A stretch of 64,000 bases of DNA from an uncultured Lachnospiraceae bacterium (lineage in GTDB: Bacteria > Bacillota > Clostridia > Lachnospirales > Lachnospiraceae): positions 1 through 64,000 of the forward strand of contig CAJTYJ010000008.1 in assembly GCA_910583895.1 (NCBI GenBank), given 5' to 3'. The notes beneath the pieces are model-generated. The model did no database searches and was not told the DNA's origin. It worked only from the letters and a program-made list of their open reading frames with translations. The first letter of the stretch is position 1, and each line of letters begins with the position of its first letter. Shown here in pieces: positions 33,474 through 41,171 of the stretch. The translations under genes were made by a program, and so were the position numbers.

Positions 33474-33923
33474 ATGAAGTGTCCATATTGCGGAAAAGAC
33501 AATACAAGAGTGATTGATTCCAGGCCGGCGGATGACGGCGAATCCATCCGCCGCAGAAGAGAGTGTGATGCCTGCAGCCGGCGTTTTACGACCTATGAGA
33601 AAGTGGAGACCATACCGGTCATTGTGATCAAAAAAGATAACAACCGCGAAACGTACGACCGTTCCAAGATCGAGGCCGGCATTATCCGTGCCTGTCATAA
33701 GCGTCCCATCTCGGCAGGTCAGGTGAGGGAGCTGGTGGATGCAGTTGAGGCAGCCATCTTCAATAAAGAAGTCCGGGAAATTTCCACCCGGGAGATCGGG
33801 GAGCTGGTTATGGAAAAGCTCAAGGCGCTGGATTCTGTGGCTTATGTAAGATTTGCGTCGGTCTACCGGGAGTTCAAAGATGTGAACACCTTTATGGACG
33901 CGCTGAAAAAGATGGTGGAGTGA
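33474..33923 (+). CDS. nrdR: Transcriptional repressor NrdR
   Basis: A 149-residue zinc-ribbon plus ATP-cone repressor of ribonucleotide reductase genes. Zinc ligands C3, C6, C31, C34 (MKCPYCG and CDACSRRF), then the ATP cone starting IPVIVIKKDNNRETYD. GAGGGGG precedes ATG 33474. It overlaps the aroK start region. Confidence 0.97.
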   Translation: MKCPYCGKDNTRVIDSRPADDGESIRRRRECDACSRRFTTYEKVETIPVIVIKKDNNRETYDRSKIEAGIIRACHKRPISAGQVRELVDAVEAAIFNKEVREISTREIGELVMEKLKALDSVAYVRFASVYREFKDVNTFMDALKKMVE

Positions 33924-33925
33924 AG

Positions 33926-34441
33926 ATGAAGAATCTAATCTTAATCGGATTCATGGGGGCAGGGAAGACGACAGTGGGAAAACTTCTGGCCAGAGAAAAA
34001 GAAATGTTGTTTGTGGATACGGACGAACGGATTGTATCCGAACAGGGCCGGGAGATTCCGGATCTTTTCTCGGAGAAGGGCGAAGAGTATTTCCGGGATC
34101 TGGAGACGGATCTTTTGGAGCGGATGCTTGAGGACACCGACCAGGCGGTGATTTCCGTGGGCGGCGGGATGCCGGTCCGCGAAAGGAACCGGAAGCTTTT
34201 AAGGAGCCTTGGCCTTGTCGTTTATCTGTCTGCCACCAGGCAAACCATCCTGGAACGGGTCAAAAACGACGGAAGCCGGCCTATGCTGTCAGGCGGTGAC
34301 CTGGAAAGGAAAGTGGAACAGTTGATGAGAGAGCGGGAGGCGCTCTATCGGCAGACTGCCCATATTGACGTCAGGACGGACGGACGCAGTGTACGTCAGG
34401 TGCTGAAGATTATCGGGCAGGAGACGCGGAAATTTGGGTGA
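33926..34441 (+). CDS. aroK: Shikimate kinase
   Basis: A 171-residue P-loop kinase of the shikimate pathway (step 5), apart from aroE-aroD 4 kb upstream. Walker A GFMGAGKTTVGK, FVDTDERI (Asp that binds shikimate), SVGGGMPVR and the lid sequence near DGSRPMLSG. ATG 33926 gives good spacing from GGTGGAG; GTG 33920 is a possible start. Confidence 0.95.
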   Translation: MKNLILIGFMGAGKTTVGKLLAREKEMLFVDTDERIVSEQGREIPDLFSEKGEEYFRDLETDLLERMLEDTDQAVISVGGGMPVRERNRKLLRSLGLVVYLSATRQTILERVKNDGSRPMLSGGDLERKVEQLMREREALYRQTAHIDVRTDGRSVRQVLKIIGQETRKFG

Positions 34442-34445
34442 GAGC

Positions 34446-35210
34446 ATGAGCATACAGATTCCAATGCAGGCAAAGGGAGCCTGGAACAAAGACACAATAA
34501 TATCTATGAATACGTTAAAGAAAGGTCAGGTATTCCGTGCACAGACCATCACCGAACTGCAAAGGCGTCAGGGAACATCAGAGGAAAGACGGGGCAGGGC
34601 GGGAAATGCCGCTTCGAATGAACTGTCCTCGATGCCTGGTCAGATGTCGGTTCCGCCGCTGGTTCGTCCGATCTCAAAGGGACAGAAAGTGGTGCTTCCT
34701 CTGACCGGATCTGCATCTTTGGTGGATGTGCGCCTTGGCTGGAACCGTACAGATTCCAGGTGCGATGTGGATGTGTCCGTCTTTTTGCTTGGCGAGAACG
34801 GAAAAGTCATAGGAGACGACTGGTTTGTCTTTTATGGGCAGACAAAGAGTCCGGATGGCAGTACGGTCTTTGAGATGGACGGCGTTCAGGACCGGGAGGT
34901 GATCCGGCTGGATCTTGACCGGCTGAATACCGCAGTGAAAAAGATCGTATTTGTGCTGACAATCAATGAGGCCTTTGAGAAAAAATTACATTTTGGTATG
35001 TTAAAAGATGCCTATATCCGGATTCTGAATCACAAAGATCAGAACGAACTGGTGAGCTTCTCCATGACAGATTATTACACGAATGTGATTTCCATGATGA
35101 TCGGGGAGTTGTATCTGCACAACGGCAGCTGGAAATTCCACGGGATCGGGAATGGAGTGGCAAAGGATCTGGCCGGACTGTGCGGGCTGTACGGCGTTCA
35201 GGTGGGCTGA
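34446..35210 (+). CDS. TerD family protein
   Basis: A 254-residue protein. The first 80 residues are low-complexity and polar (RRQGTSEERRGRAGNA). From about residue 80 it has the TerD beta-sandwich pattern: VVLPLTGSASLVDVRLGWN, CDVDVSVFLLGENGKV, DDWFVFYGQ, and VREV-like DREVIRLDLDRL. TerD domains bind calcium and occur in stress and tellurite response clusters. It is followed 22 bp later by an AIM24 protein, a known recurring pair. The N-terminal extension is unusual. Function in this organism is unknown. Confidence 0.85.
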   Translation: MSIQIPMQAKGAWNKDTIISMNTLKKGQVFRAQTITELQRRQGTSEERRGRAGNAASNELSSMPGQMSVPPLVRPISKGQKVVLPLTGSASLVDVRLGWNRTDSRCDVDVSVFLLGENGKVIGDDWFVFYGQTKSPDGSTVFEMDGVQDREVIRLDLDRLNTAVKKIVFVLTINEAFEKKLHFGMLKDAYIRILNHKDQNELVSFSMTDYYTNVISMMIGELYLHNGSWKFHGIGNGVAKDLAGLCGLYGVQVG

Positions 35211-35232
35211 AGGCAGAAAGGGGATAAGGAAA

Positions 35233-35937
35233 ATGCTTACTTTTGAAACAGTCAATGAATTGACGCTGAAGGTGACCTGCAGCGGAAGCGATGTGCTTTT
35301 TACCAAAGCGGGATCTTTTATTGCAGGAGACAGTGCAGGTGGTAAGAATTACCGGTTTGAAAAGGTACTGCTGGGCCCCCAGGGCAATCTGGCCCAGGCG
35401 GCGCTTGGTTCGATCATCCGGCGGGTGACCGGGGAGAATCTTCCGCTTATGAAGGTAAATATGAACGGAGATTCGGTGACTTATTTTGCCAACAACAGTC
35501 AGCATGTGTTCATCTATCAGCTTGCTTATGGAGAGATGATCTCGGTGGAATCAGAGAATATCCTGGCCTTTACCCAGGACTGCAAGTATGAGGTGCGGTT
35601 TATCGGCTGTGGTGTGCTGTCTCAAAAAGGACTTGCCACTTCTCTTTTGACCGGTAACGGAAGCAATGCCTATGTGGCGATTCTCACAGACGGGAATCCC
35701 ATTGTACTCAATAACGTTCAGAGCAGAAATACAATTTCTGTGGATCCGGATGCGGTGATCTGCTGGATGGGGCAGGGTTACTGCGATCCGCAGGTGAAGG
35801 TGGATATTTCCTGGAAAAATTTCATCGGCCAGGCGTCGGGAGAGTCCTATGCCTTTGAGTGGAGCGGAAATCAGCCGGTCTCAGTGGTGGTGCAGCCTTC
35901 TGAGAGACAGGGCGGCGTGTCTGTGAGGATGGACTAA
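35233..35937 (+). CDS. AIM24 family protein
   Basis: A 234-residue all-beta protein of the AIM24 (TRAP-like) family. Seen: MLTFETVNELTLKV, VLFTKAGSFIAGDS, VYITYFANNSQHVF-type strand (here SVTYFANNSQHVFIY), and glycine-rich C-terminal strands. The reaction is unknown; bacterial members associate with TerD clusters. ATG 35233 has GGGGATAAGG upstream; the longer frame from 35152 overlaps the TerD gene. Confidence 0.88.
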   Translation: MLTFETVNELTLKVTCSGSDVLFTKAGSFIAGDSAGGKNYRFEKVLLGPQGNLAQAALGSIIRRVTGENLPLMKVNMNGDSVTYFANNSQHVFIYQLAYGEMISVESENILAFTQDCKYEVRFIGCGVLSQKGLATSLLTGNGSNAYVAILTDGNPIVLNNVQSRNTISVDPDAVICWMGQGYCDPQVKVDISWKNFIGQASGESYAFEWSGNQPVSVVVQPSERQGGVSVRMD

Positions 35938-36015
35938 GTGCCGGGCGGATATAGGAACAGGATCTAACAGGGGGAATGAAAAAAATACAGAAAAGGTGCG
36001 GCTGTGAAAAAATAG

Positions 36016-36044
36016 TTGAAATCCGGGCCGTTCTATTATAGAAT
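36016..36044 (+). promoter_or_regulatory. Sigma-A promoter for efp with palindrome on the -10
   Basis: TTGAAA (36016-36021), a 17-bp spacer and TAGAAT (36039-36044). The perfect 13-bp palindrome TTCTATTATAGAA (36031-36043) overlaps the -10, a possible operator. The stretch 35938-36100 holds no gene. Confidence 0.65.
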
Positions 36045-36100
36045 AGTAGAAAGTGTGGGGAGTGTGTAATCCCTTCATAACAGTAAGGAGGAAGAACAGA

Positions 36101-36658
36101 ATGATTTCAGCAGGTGATTTCAGAAATGGCGTTACATTGGAGATAGAGGGTAACGTTTATCAGATCTTAGAGTTTCAGCATGTAAAGCCGGGCAAAGGTG
36201 CGGCTTTTGTAAGAACCAAGCTTAAGAACATCATCAACGGCGGCGTGGTGGAGAAAACCTTCCGTCCGACAGAGAAGTTCCCGGCAGCCCGGATTGACCG
36301 GGTGGACATGCAGTATCTGTACAGCGACGGGGATCTGTTCCACTTTATGAATACAGAGACCTACGATCAGATTGCGCTGAACAGCGACGATGTGGGCGAT
36401 GCTCTGAAGTTCGTAAAAGAGAACGAGATGGTGAAGATCTGTTCTCACAACGGCAATGTGTTTGCCGTAGAGGCGCCGCTGTTTGTAGAGCTGGAGATCA
36501 CGGATACCGAGCCTGGTTTCAAGGGTGACACGGCTACCGGTGCAACCAAGCCGGCGACGGTGGAGACCGGAGCGGTAGTGTATGTTCCGCTGTTTGTGGA
36601 GACCGGGAATAAAATCAAGATTGACACCAGAAGCGGAGAGTATCTGTCCAGAGTGTAA
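36101..36658 (+). CDS. efp: Elongation factor P
   Basis: A 185-residue EF-P that relieves ribosome stalling at proline runs. KPGKGAAFVRTKLKN holds the modifiable Lys32 loop; the C-terminal signature is present (GDTATGATKPATVETG). AAGGAGG and good spacing set ATG 36101; the longer frame from 36053 is leader. Confidence 0.97.
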   Translation: MISAGDFRNGVTLEIEGNVYQILEFQHVKPGKGAAFVRTKLKNIINGGVVEKTFRPTEKFPAARIDRVDMQYLYSDGDLFHFMNTETYDQIALNSDDVGDALKFVKENEMVKICSHNGNVFAVEAPLFVELEITDTEPGFKGDTATGATKPATVETGAVVYVPLFVETGNKIKIDTRSGEYLSRV

Positions 36659-36666
36659 TGCATAGG

Positions 36667-36703
36667 TGAAAAGGGGTCGGCGTCTGATGTCGGCGCCTTT
36701 TTT
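36667..36703 (+). terminator. Terminator after efp
   Basis: An A/G-rich arm (36669-36674) pairs with CCTTTT (36696-36701) around an internal GC-rich repeat, and the T-run follows. The stem has an internal loop. Confidence 0.6.
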
Positions 36704-36792
36704 CGCTTTACGGGAGCGGGTATTCTGTGAAGCGTCAAAGCATTTGCTGCAAAAACCTTGAGAACATGATTCATATGGAAGGAGATCTTTTG

Positions 36793-38127
36793 ATGAAAAG
36801 ATGGCTGTCGAAGGTCTGGTTTGTAATAAGTCTGCCCTGTATCTTCAATCTTCCGCTGTGTTTCTGGCAGATGCATGTGCTTGGTGCCGGGATTTTGTCC
36901 ATGCTGATCTTTGTGCTGGTTATGCTGGCCGGGACCTGTTTCTTCTGGCCGGTCAAAAGCCGGGAGATGGTCAGTCTCCGGGTGCGGATGATGGCGGCAG
37001 GAGCAAGATTTGCCTGGGGTGGACTGTATGGGATGGCAGCGGAAATTCTGCTGATTTTTCTTGTCTATGTGAGACATACACCGGGTGTGGTGGTGCTGAC
37101 GGTGAATCTGATTTTTGCCTGTGTGGGATGTTTTTCCCTTTTGTCTGCGGGGGTGTTTTTGATCATAGTTACTTCCAGGCGTCTGGGGATCGTCCGCCGG
37201 CTGTTTATGGTTCTGACCATGTGGATTCCGGTGGTGAATCTGGTGGTGCTCCTCTATGCCTGCCGTCTGGTTCTGGAAGAATATGACTTTGAGCAGGAAA
37301 AAGCGGCCCTTCAGAAACTGCGGGTGGACTCCGACCTTTGTAAAACCCGTTATCCGCTGGTGATGGTTCATGGCGTAGGATTTCGGGATCTTCGGTACTT
37401 TAATTACTGGGGGAGGATTCCCAGAGCATTAAAACGCAATGGTGCCTCCGTCTACTACGGCAACCAGGAAGCCTTTGGAACCATTGTCTACAATGCGCAG
37501 GACATCAAGAAACGGATTCACCAGGTACTTGAGGAGACCGGATGTAAAAAGGTGAATATCATCGCCCACTCCAAGGGAGGACTGGATGCCAGATACGCTG
37601 TTTCCAGGCTGGGTATGGGGCCTTATGTGGCGTCATTAACCACCATGAATACTCCCCACAGAGGCTGCCGTTTTGTGGATTATGCCTGCTGTCTGCCGGA
37701 GGGGCTGTACCGCCTGGTGGCCGCCTGCTTTGACCGGACTTTTTCCAGGTTTGGAGATAAAAATCCGGATTTTTACACGGCAACGCATCAGTTTTCCACC
37801 AAAGAAAGCGAACTCTTTAACCAGCAGGTGCCGGATGTACCGGGGGTCTATTATCAAAGTTATGCTTCCAAGATGAAGCGGCCCTGGAGTCACCTGCTTT
37901 TGGCGGTTCCCTATTGTATGATCAAACCTTTAGAGGGCGACAATGACGGTCTGGTCAGCATAACTTCCGCACAATGGGGAGAATTCCAGGGCGTTTTTTC
38001 CAATTCCCGCACAAGGGGAATTTCCCACGGCGACATCATAGATCTGAAAAGGGAAGATTACACAGGCTTTGATGTAGTGGAGACTTACATACAGATTGTG
38101 GCAAAACTGAAAGAAAAAGGATTTTGA
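36793..38127 (+). CDS. Membrane-anchored alpha/beta-hydrolase (lipase-like)
   Basis: A 444-residue fusion. Residues 1-160 hold about five membrane helices. The rest is an alpha/beta-hydrolase: LVMVHGVGFRDL (oxyanion strand), the nucleophile Ser about 260 in AHSKGGLDARY, TTMNTPHRG, and DNDGLVS with the acid Asp; a His is in ISHGDI near the C-terminus. This is the LipA/triacylglycerol-lipase pattern, but the substrate is unknown. The hydrolase follows the last helix without a linker and is probably on the cytoplasmic or outer face by topology I cannot decide. ATG 36793 has AAGGAG eight bases upstream. Confidence 0.85.
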   Translation: MKRWLSKVWFVISLPCIFNLPLCFWQMHVLGAGILSMLIFVLVMLAGTCFFWPVKSREMVSLRVRMMAAGARFAWGGLYGMAAEILLIFLVYVRHTPGVVVLTVNLIFACVGCFSLLSAGVFLIIVTSRRLGIVRRLFMVLTMWIPVVNLVVLLYACRLVLEEYDFEQEKAALQKLRVDSDLCKTRYPLVMVHGVGFRDLRYFNYWGRIPRALKRNGASVYYGNQEAFGTIVYNAQDIKKRIHQVLEETGCKKVNIIAHSKGGLDARYAVSRLGMGPYVASLTTMNTPHRGCRFVDYACCLPEGLYRLVAACFDRTFSRFGDKNPDFYTATHQFSTKESELFNQQVPDVPGVYYQSYASKMKRPWSHLLLAVPYCMIKPLEGDNDGLVSITSAQWGEFQGVFSNSRTRGISHGDIIDLKREDYTGFDVVETYIQIVAKLKEKGF

Positions 38128-38139
38128 TCTGTGACACTC

Positions 38140-38168
38140 TTGCAAAAAGGAACCATATCAGGTACAAT
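38140..38168 (+). promoter_or_regulatory. Sigma-A promoter for the DUF5688 gene
   Basis: TTGCAA (38140-38145), a 17-bp spacer and TACAAT (38163-38168), 78 bp before the start at 38246. Confidence 0.65.
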
Positions 38169-38245
38169 AGAAAAAGATATAAAACATTTCGGTGCATTTC
38201 GCACACTGATTTCCGCAAGACAATACAGAGACAGAAAGGAATTCG

Positions 38246-39106
38246 ATGACATACGAATCGTATTTGTTGTATCTGGAGCAAAAGATTCAGGAACGGATGT
38301 CCCAGGAAGAGGAGGTAAAAAGTGTCCGGGTCCTGAAGAACAACAGCGTGGAGCTGGATGGTTTTTCCTACTATGTGGAAGGACACAGGGAACGGCCCAC
38401 CGTTTATGTAAATGATTACTACCGGGAGGATCTGACCAAAGAAGAGCTGGAAGTAATCGCGGATCGGGTCTTGAAGACTTTAAGAGAGTGTCAGATGTTT
38501 AAAAGCCAGAGCCTGGAGCAGATTCTGGATTTTGGCAAGCTGAAACAGCGGATTTTCTGCCGCCTGATTTCCAGGGAGAGGAATGAGGAGCTTTTAAAAG
38601 AGGTTCCCTGGATTCCCTGGATGGATCTGGCAGCGGTATTTTACTTCCGGATTCCGGAGGAGATGATGAAACACGCCACAGCTCTGATCCGCAGAGGACA
38701 TATGGAGTACTGGAAGGTGACTTTGGAAGAGCTTTGCAAAGCAGCAGCAGGGAACATGGCAGAAGAACCAGTATTTTTCGAGTCTATCGAGGAATTCATG
38801 GAGTGCGCCGGCTTTGAACCGGTCAGCCGGGGGATGTATATTTTGAGTAATCTCAGAAAAGAATACGGAGCTGCCGTCTTTATGGATCCCGGGGTACAGC
38901 GCATGTGCTGGGAAACGTTTGGAGAAGATTTTTATGTGATTCCAAGCAGTATCCATGAGCTGCTTCTGCTTCCTAAAAGCCTGTCTTTTGGCCGTGCAGA
39001 TCTGGACCAGCTCATCCAGGAGGTGAATGCAACCTGCGTAAGTCCGGAAGAATATCTAAGCAGCCATGCCTATCTTTATTCCGGGGAGACAGGAGTGCTT
39101 ACGTAG
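38246..39106 (+). CDS. DUF5688 family protein
   Basis: A 286-residue soluble protein of a family common in Lachnospiraceae and of unknown function. Seen: VRVLKNNSVELDGFSYYVEG, PTVYVNDYYRED, IPWMDLAAVFYFRI and a C-terminal half with IPSSIHELLLLP and ADLDQLIQEVN. No catalytic motif is obvious. It is monocistronic, from its own promoter, and is followed by a structured element. Confidence 0.85.
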   Translation: MTYESYLLYLEQKIQERMSQEEEVKSVRVLKNNSVELDGFSYYVEGHRERPTVYVNDYYREDLTKEELEVIADRVLKTLRECQMFKSQSLEQILDFGKLKQRIFCRLISRERNEELLKEVPWIPWMDLAAVFYFRIPEEMMKHATALIRRGHMEYWKVTLEELCKAAAGNMAEEPVFFESIEEFMECAGFEPVSRGMYILSNLRKEYGAAVFMDPGVQRMCWETFGEDFYVIPSSIHELLLLPKSLSFGRADLDQLIQEVNATCVSPEEYLSSHAYLYSGETGVLT

Positions 39107-39123
39107 TCTGTGTCAGCCAGAAA

Positions 39124-39217
39124 GGAGGCTGCAAAAAGCCTGCCTGTTCTTAGGCTGCTCTCATTCATAAGGAGCGGCTGAGCAAACAGACAAAACTGTA
39201 TTTTGCAGCCGCCCTCC
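39124..39217 (+). repeat. Nested-hairpin intergenic element, copy A
   Basis: The arms GGCTGCAAAA (39127-39136) and TTTTGCAGCC (39201-39210) pair perfectly and enclose CTGTT/AACAG (39144-39148, 39185-39189) and an 8-bp inner stem (39153-39160 with 39172-39179). It shares an in-register core with copy B at 44791-44888 read on the opposite strand: CCTGTTCTTAG, then GCTCTC, then AACAG, with identical 35-nt spacing after the first word. The family is not one I can name. It could be an RNA gene or a mobile palindromic repeat. Confidence 0.6.
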
Positions 39218-39282
39218 GGGCTCCGGGATTTTTGAGAAAAGACACCTCTGAAAAAATGTTACAAATTTATTACAAAAAGGGG

Positions 39283-39311
39283 TTGCGTAATTTTGAAAAT
39301 TGGTGTATGAT
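39283..39311 (+). promoter_or_regulatory. Promoter for tRNA-Arg
   Basis: TTGCGT (39283-39288), a 17-bp spacer and TATGAT (39306-39311), 20 bp upstream of the tRNA. Confidence 0.75.
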
Positions 39312-39330
39312 AGTCAGCGTAGTGATACAA

Positions 39331-39404
39331 GCACCTGTAGCTCAGCTGGATAGAGCACGGGCCTCCGACGCCCGGTGTCGCAAGTTCGAATCTTGTCAGG
39401 TGCA
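39331..39404 (+). tRNA. tRNA-Arg (anticodon CCG)
   Basis: A 74-nt tRNA. Acceptor GCACCTG/CAGGTGC, anticodon stem CGGGC/GCCCG around CTCCGAC (anticodon CCG, reads CGG), normal T-loop TTCGAAT and D-loop with GG. A T-run follows at once. The 3' CCA is not encoded. Confidence 0.97.
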
Positions 39405-39438
39405 TTTTTTATATTCTAAAATAACCTAAGGAGGATCT

Positions 39439-40476
39439 ATGGATAACAAAAAGAACCAGAATGCGAATAAAAGTACAAGCACCTTCCAGGAGCTTTTGAC
39501 CAATTATAAAGTATACCTTGCAATCATTGCCGTGCTTCTTTTGATCATTGTGCTGCTTTTAAAAGACCGGTATGCAGCGGTCCCGTCACCTCAGCCGGAG
39601 CAGCCTGTCCAGGATGCATCTGCAAATGAGCAGGATCCAGGGCAGGGCGGGGAAGAGACGCCCGCACAGGAGCCGGAAGCAGAGCCGGACAACAAGTTGG
39701 AGGAAAACCGGCATGGTTCCATCGATCTTCTGATTCAGAGATACTGTAATTATATAGCTTCCGGAGATGTGGAAGCGCTAGAAGAGATCGTGGATGTCCT
39801 GACCGAGGAGGAAAAAGAAAGTATCCGCACAAGAGCAGCATTTATTGAATCCTTTGACAATATATCCTGCTTTACCAAAGACGGCCCGGTGGAAGATTCG
39901 TTTATTGTCTTTGCGTGCTATGACATGAAGCTGATCAACATTGAGACCAGCGCACCGGATATCATCTGCCTGTATGTGGGACCGGATGAAGGAGAAGGAC
40001 GCCGCATCCATTACGGTACGGTAGATGAGGGTATGCAGGACTATGTAGCGCAGCTTGAGCAGGATCCGGAAGTAAAAGCGCTGTATGACGATGTGAGTGC
40101 CCGTTACCAGGCAGCTCAGGAAAGTGACGAGACACTGGCGGCGTTTGTACAGAAGATTACCGGACAGGTGGCAGAGACAGAAACAGTGCCGGAAGAAACA
40201 CCTTCCGAGGAACCAGAAGAGGCGCCTCAGGAAGAAGAACCCCAGGAACCAGAACCGGAGGCTCCGGCGGAGAGTCAGACAGCGACTGCTCAGAACCGTC
40301 AGACCCGTGTGTCTGAGACTGTGAATGTGCGTACAGAGCAGAGTACAGAGTCAGCAAGGGTGACGCTGGCTTACCAGGGAGACGAGATTACCCAGATCGA
40401 ATCCTATGAAAACGGCTGGAGCAAAGTAGAGTACAAAGGACAGAGCGGTTATGTGATGACAGAATATCTGGAATAA
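39439..40476 (+). CDS. Membrane-anchored SH3-domain protein
   Basis: A 345-residue protein: a short basic N-terminus, one membrane helix (about residues 26-46), a Pro/Glu-rich linker, a folded region (IDLLIQRYCNYIASGDVEAL to VKALYDDVSAR, about residues 95-215), a second long acidic linker with PEE/PE repeats, and a C-terminal bacterial SH3 domain (VSETVNVRTEQSTESARV, ending GYVMTEYLE). Bacterial SH3 domains bind peptidoglycan, so the protein probably sits outside the membrane attached to the wall. AAGGAGG gives ATG 39439. Confidence 0.85.
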   Translation: MDNKKNQNANKSTSTFQELLTNYKVYLAIIAVLLLIIVLLLKDRYAAVPSPQPEQPVQDASANEQDPGQGGEETPAQEPEAEPDNKLEENRHGSIDLLIQRYCNYIASGDVEALEEIVDVLTEEEKESIRTRAAFIESFDNISCFTKDGPVEDSFIVFACYDMKLINIETSAPDIICLYVGPDEGEGRRIHYGTVDEGMQDYVAQLEQDPEVKALYDDVSARYQAAQESDETLAAFVQKITGQVAETETVPEETPSEEPEEAPQEEEPQEPEPEAPAESQTATAQNRQTRVSETVNVRTEQSTESARVTLAYQGDEITQIESYENGWSKVEYKGQSGYVMTEYLE

Positions 40477-40498
40477 TTTCATTTTGCAGAATAATTAT

Positions 40499-40548
40499 AA
40501 AAAAGCTCCATACCCTAGTAAGGATTACCAGGGAAAGGAGCTTTTTTT
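40499..40548 (+). terminator. Terminator hairpin carrying the next gene's ribosome site
   Basis: AAAAAAGCTCC (40499-40509) pairs with GGAGC plus T-run (40537-40548), an 11-bp stem with an inner CCCT/AGGG helper stem (40513-40516 and 40530-40533). The AAAGGAG that would serve the ATG at 40549 lies in the 3' arm, so readthrough transcripts would have a masked ribosome site. Confidence 0.85.
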
Positions 40549-40986
40549 ATGATGACAGAAGCAGACAGAGCAGTGATGGATGAAAGCTATCGGAACACAC
40601 GCATGGGGCGGGAAGCCATCAATGTGATCATCGGAAAGGTGGAGGATGATGACCTGGCACTGGATCTTAACCGCCAGGCATGCAAGTTCATCCAGATGGA
40701 AGAGAAGTTACAAAAAGAGTATCACAAGGCAAAAGAGACGCCTCCGGAGGACAACCTTGTGAACCGGACCATGCTGTGGGGCGGGATTCAGATGAATACG
40801 CTTTTGAATGCCAGTACAGAACATCTGGCCGATATGATGATCCAGGGCAACACAAAGGGAATTACGGAACTGATGAAAGTAGTCAAAAAGAATAAAAGCG
40901 TCCAGAAAGAGTATTATGAGATGGCTCAGGAGCTGATGGATTTTGAGGAAAAAAACATCGAAAAACTGAAGGCATATCTGAAGTAG
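40549..40986 (+). CDS. Helical protein of unknown family
   Basis: A 145-residue all-alpha protein with heptad-like spacing. Seen: AVMDESYRNTRMGREAINVI, a middle LNRQACKFIQMEEKL, and an end EYYEMAQELMDFEEKNIEKLK. Length and helix pattern resemble ferritin-like four-helix bundles, but the metal-ligand pattern is not clear to me. It begins at ATG 40549 (or 40552), inside or after the terminator T-run. Confidence 0.7.
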   Translation: MMTEADRAVMDESYRNTRMGREAINVIIGKVEDDDLALDLNRQACKFIQMEEKLQKEYHKAKETPPEDNLVNRTMLWGGIQMNTLLNASTEHLADMMIQGNTKGITELMKVVKKNKSVQKEYYEMAQELMDFEEKNIEKLKAYLK

Positions 40987-41029
40987 CCAGGCTGGCTTTT
41001 TCTGAGGAATCTTTGCCTGCGGCGGGCTG

Positions 41030-41082
41030 CTCTGGCGACATTTTACCTTTCCGCCGCAGTGCGGTCCTGCCCAGAGGTTTTT
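41030..41082 (+). terminator. Terminator after the helical-protein gene
   Basis: CTCTGG (41030-41035) pairs with CCAGAG (41071-41076), then GTTTTTT. An alternative 9-bp stem, CTGCGGCGG (41017-41025) with CCGCCGCAG (41051-41059), is exclusive with it. Confidence 0.6.
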
Positions 41083-41121
41083 TATATCATAGGGAAGTTC
41101 GGAGGACTTTCCTGTGATATA
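41083..41121. repeat. 16-bp palindrome in the rluF leader
   Basis: TATATCATAGGGAAGT (41083-41098) pairs with ACTTTCCTGTGATATA (41106-41121) with two G-U pairs and a seven-base loop. It is followed by a second perfect 10-bp hairpin, GTGGCTGCGG (41127-41136) with CCGCAGCCAC (41143-41152). No gene lies in 40987-41171. Confidence 0.8.
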
Positions 41122-41171
41122 AGATAGTGGCTGCGGGGTTTGCCGCAGCCACAGAAGGGAACGTTACATAG

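Noticed and set aside
36445..37371. A 308-codon minus-strand frame over efp and the lipase gene
   Set aside because: Composition (Gln/His rich) is that of a shadow frame and it crosses a promoter, a terminator and two genes.
39232..39429. 65-codon open frame on the plus strand
   Set aside because: It runs straight through tRNA-Arg at 39331-39404 and has no family similarity or ribosome site.
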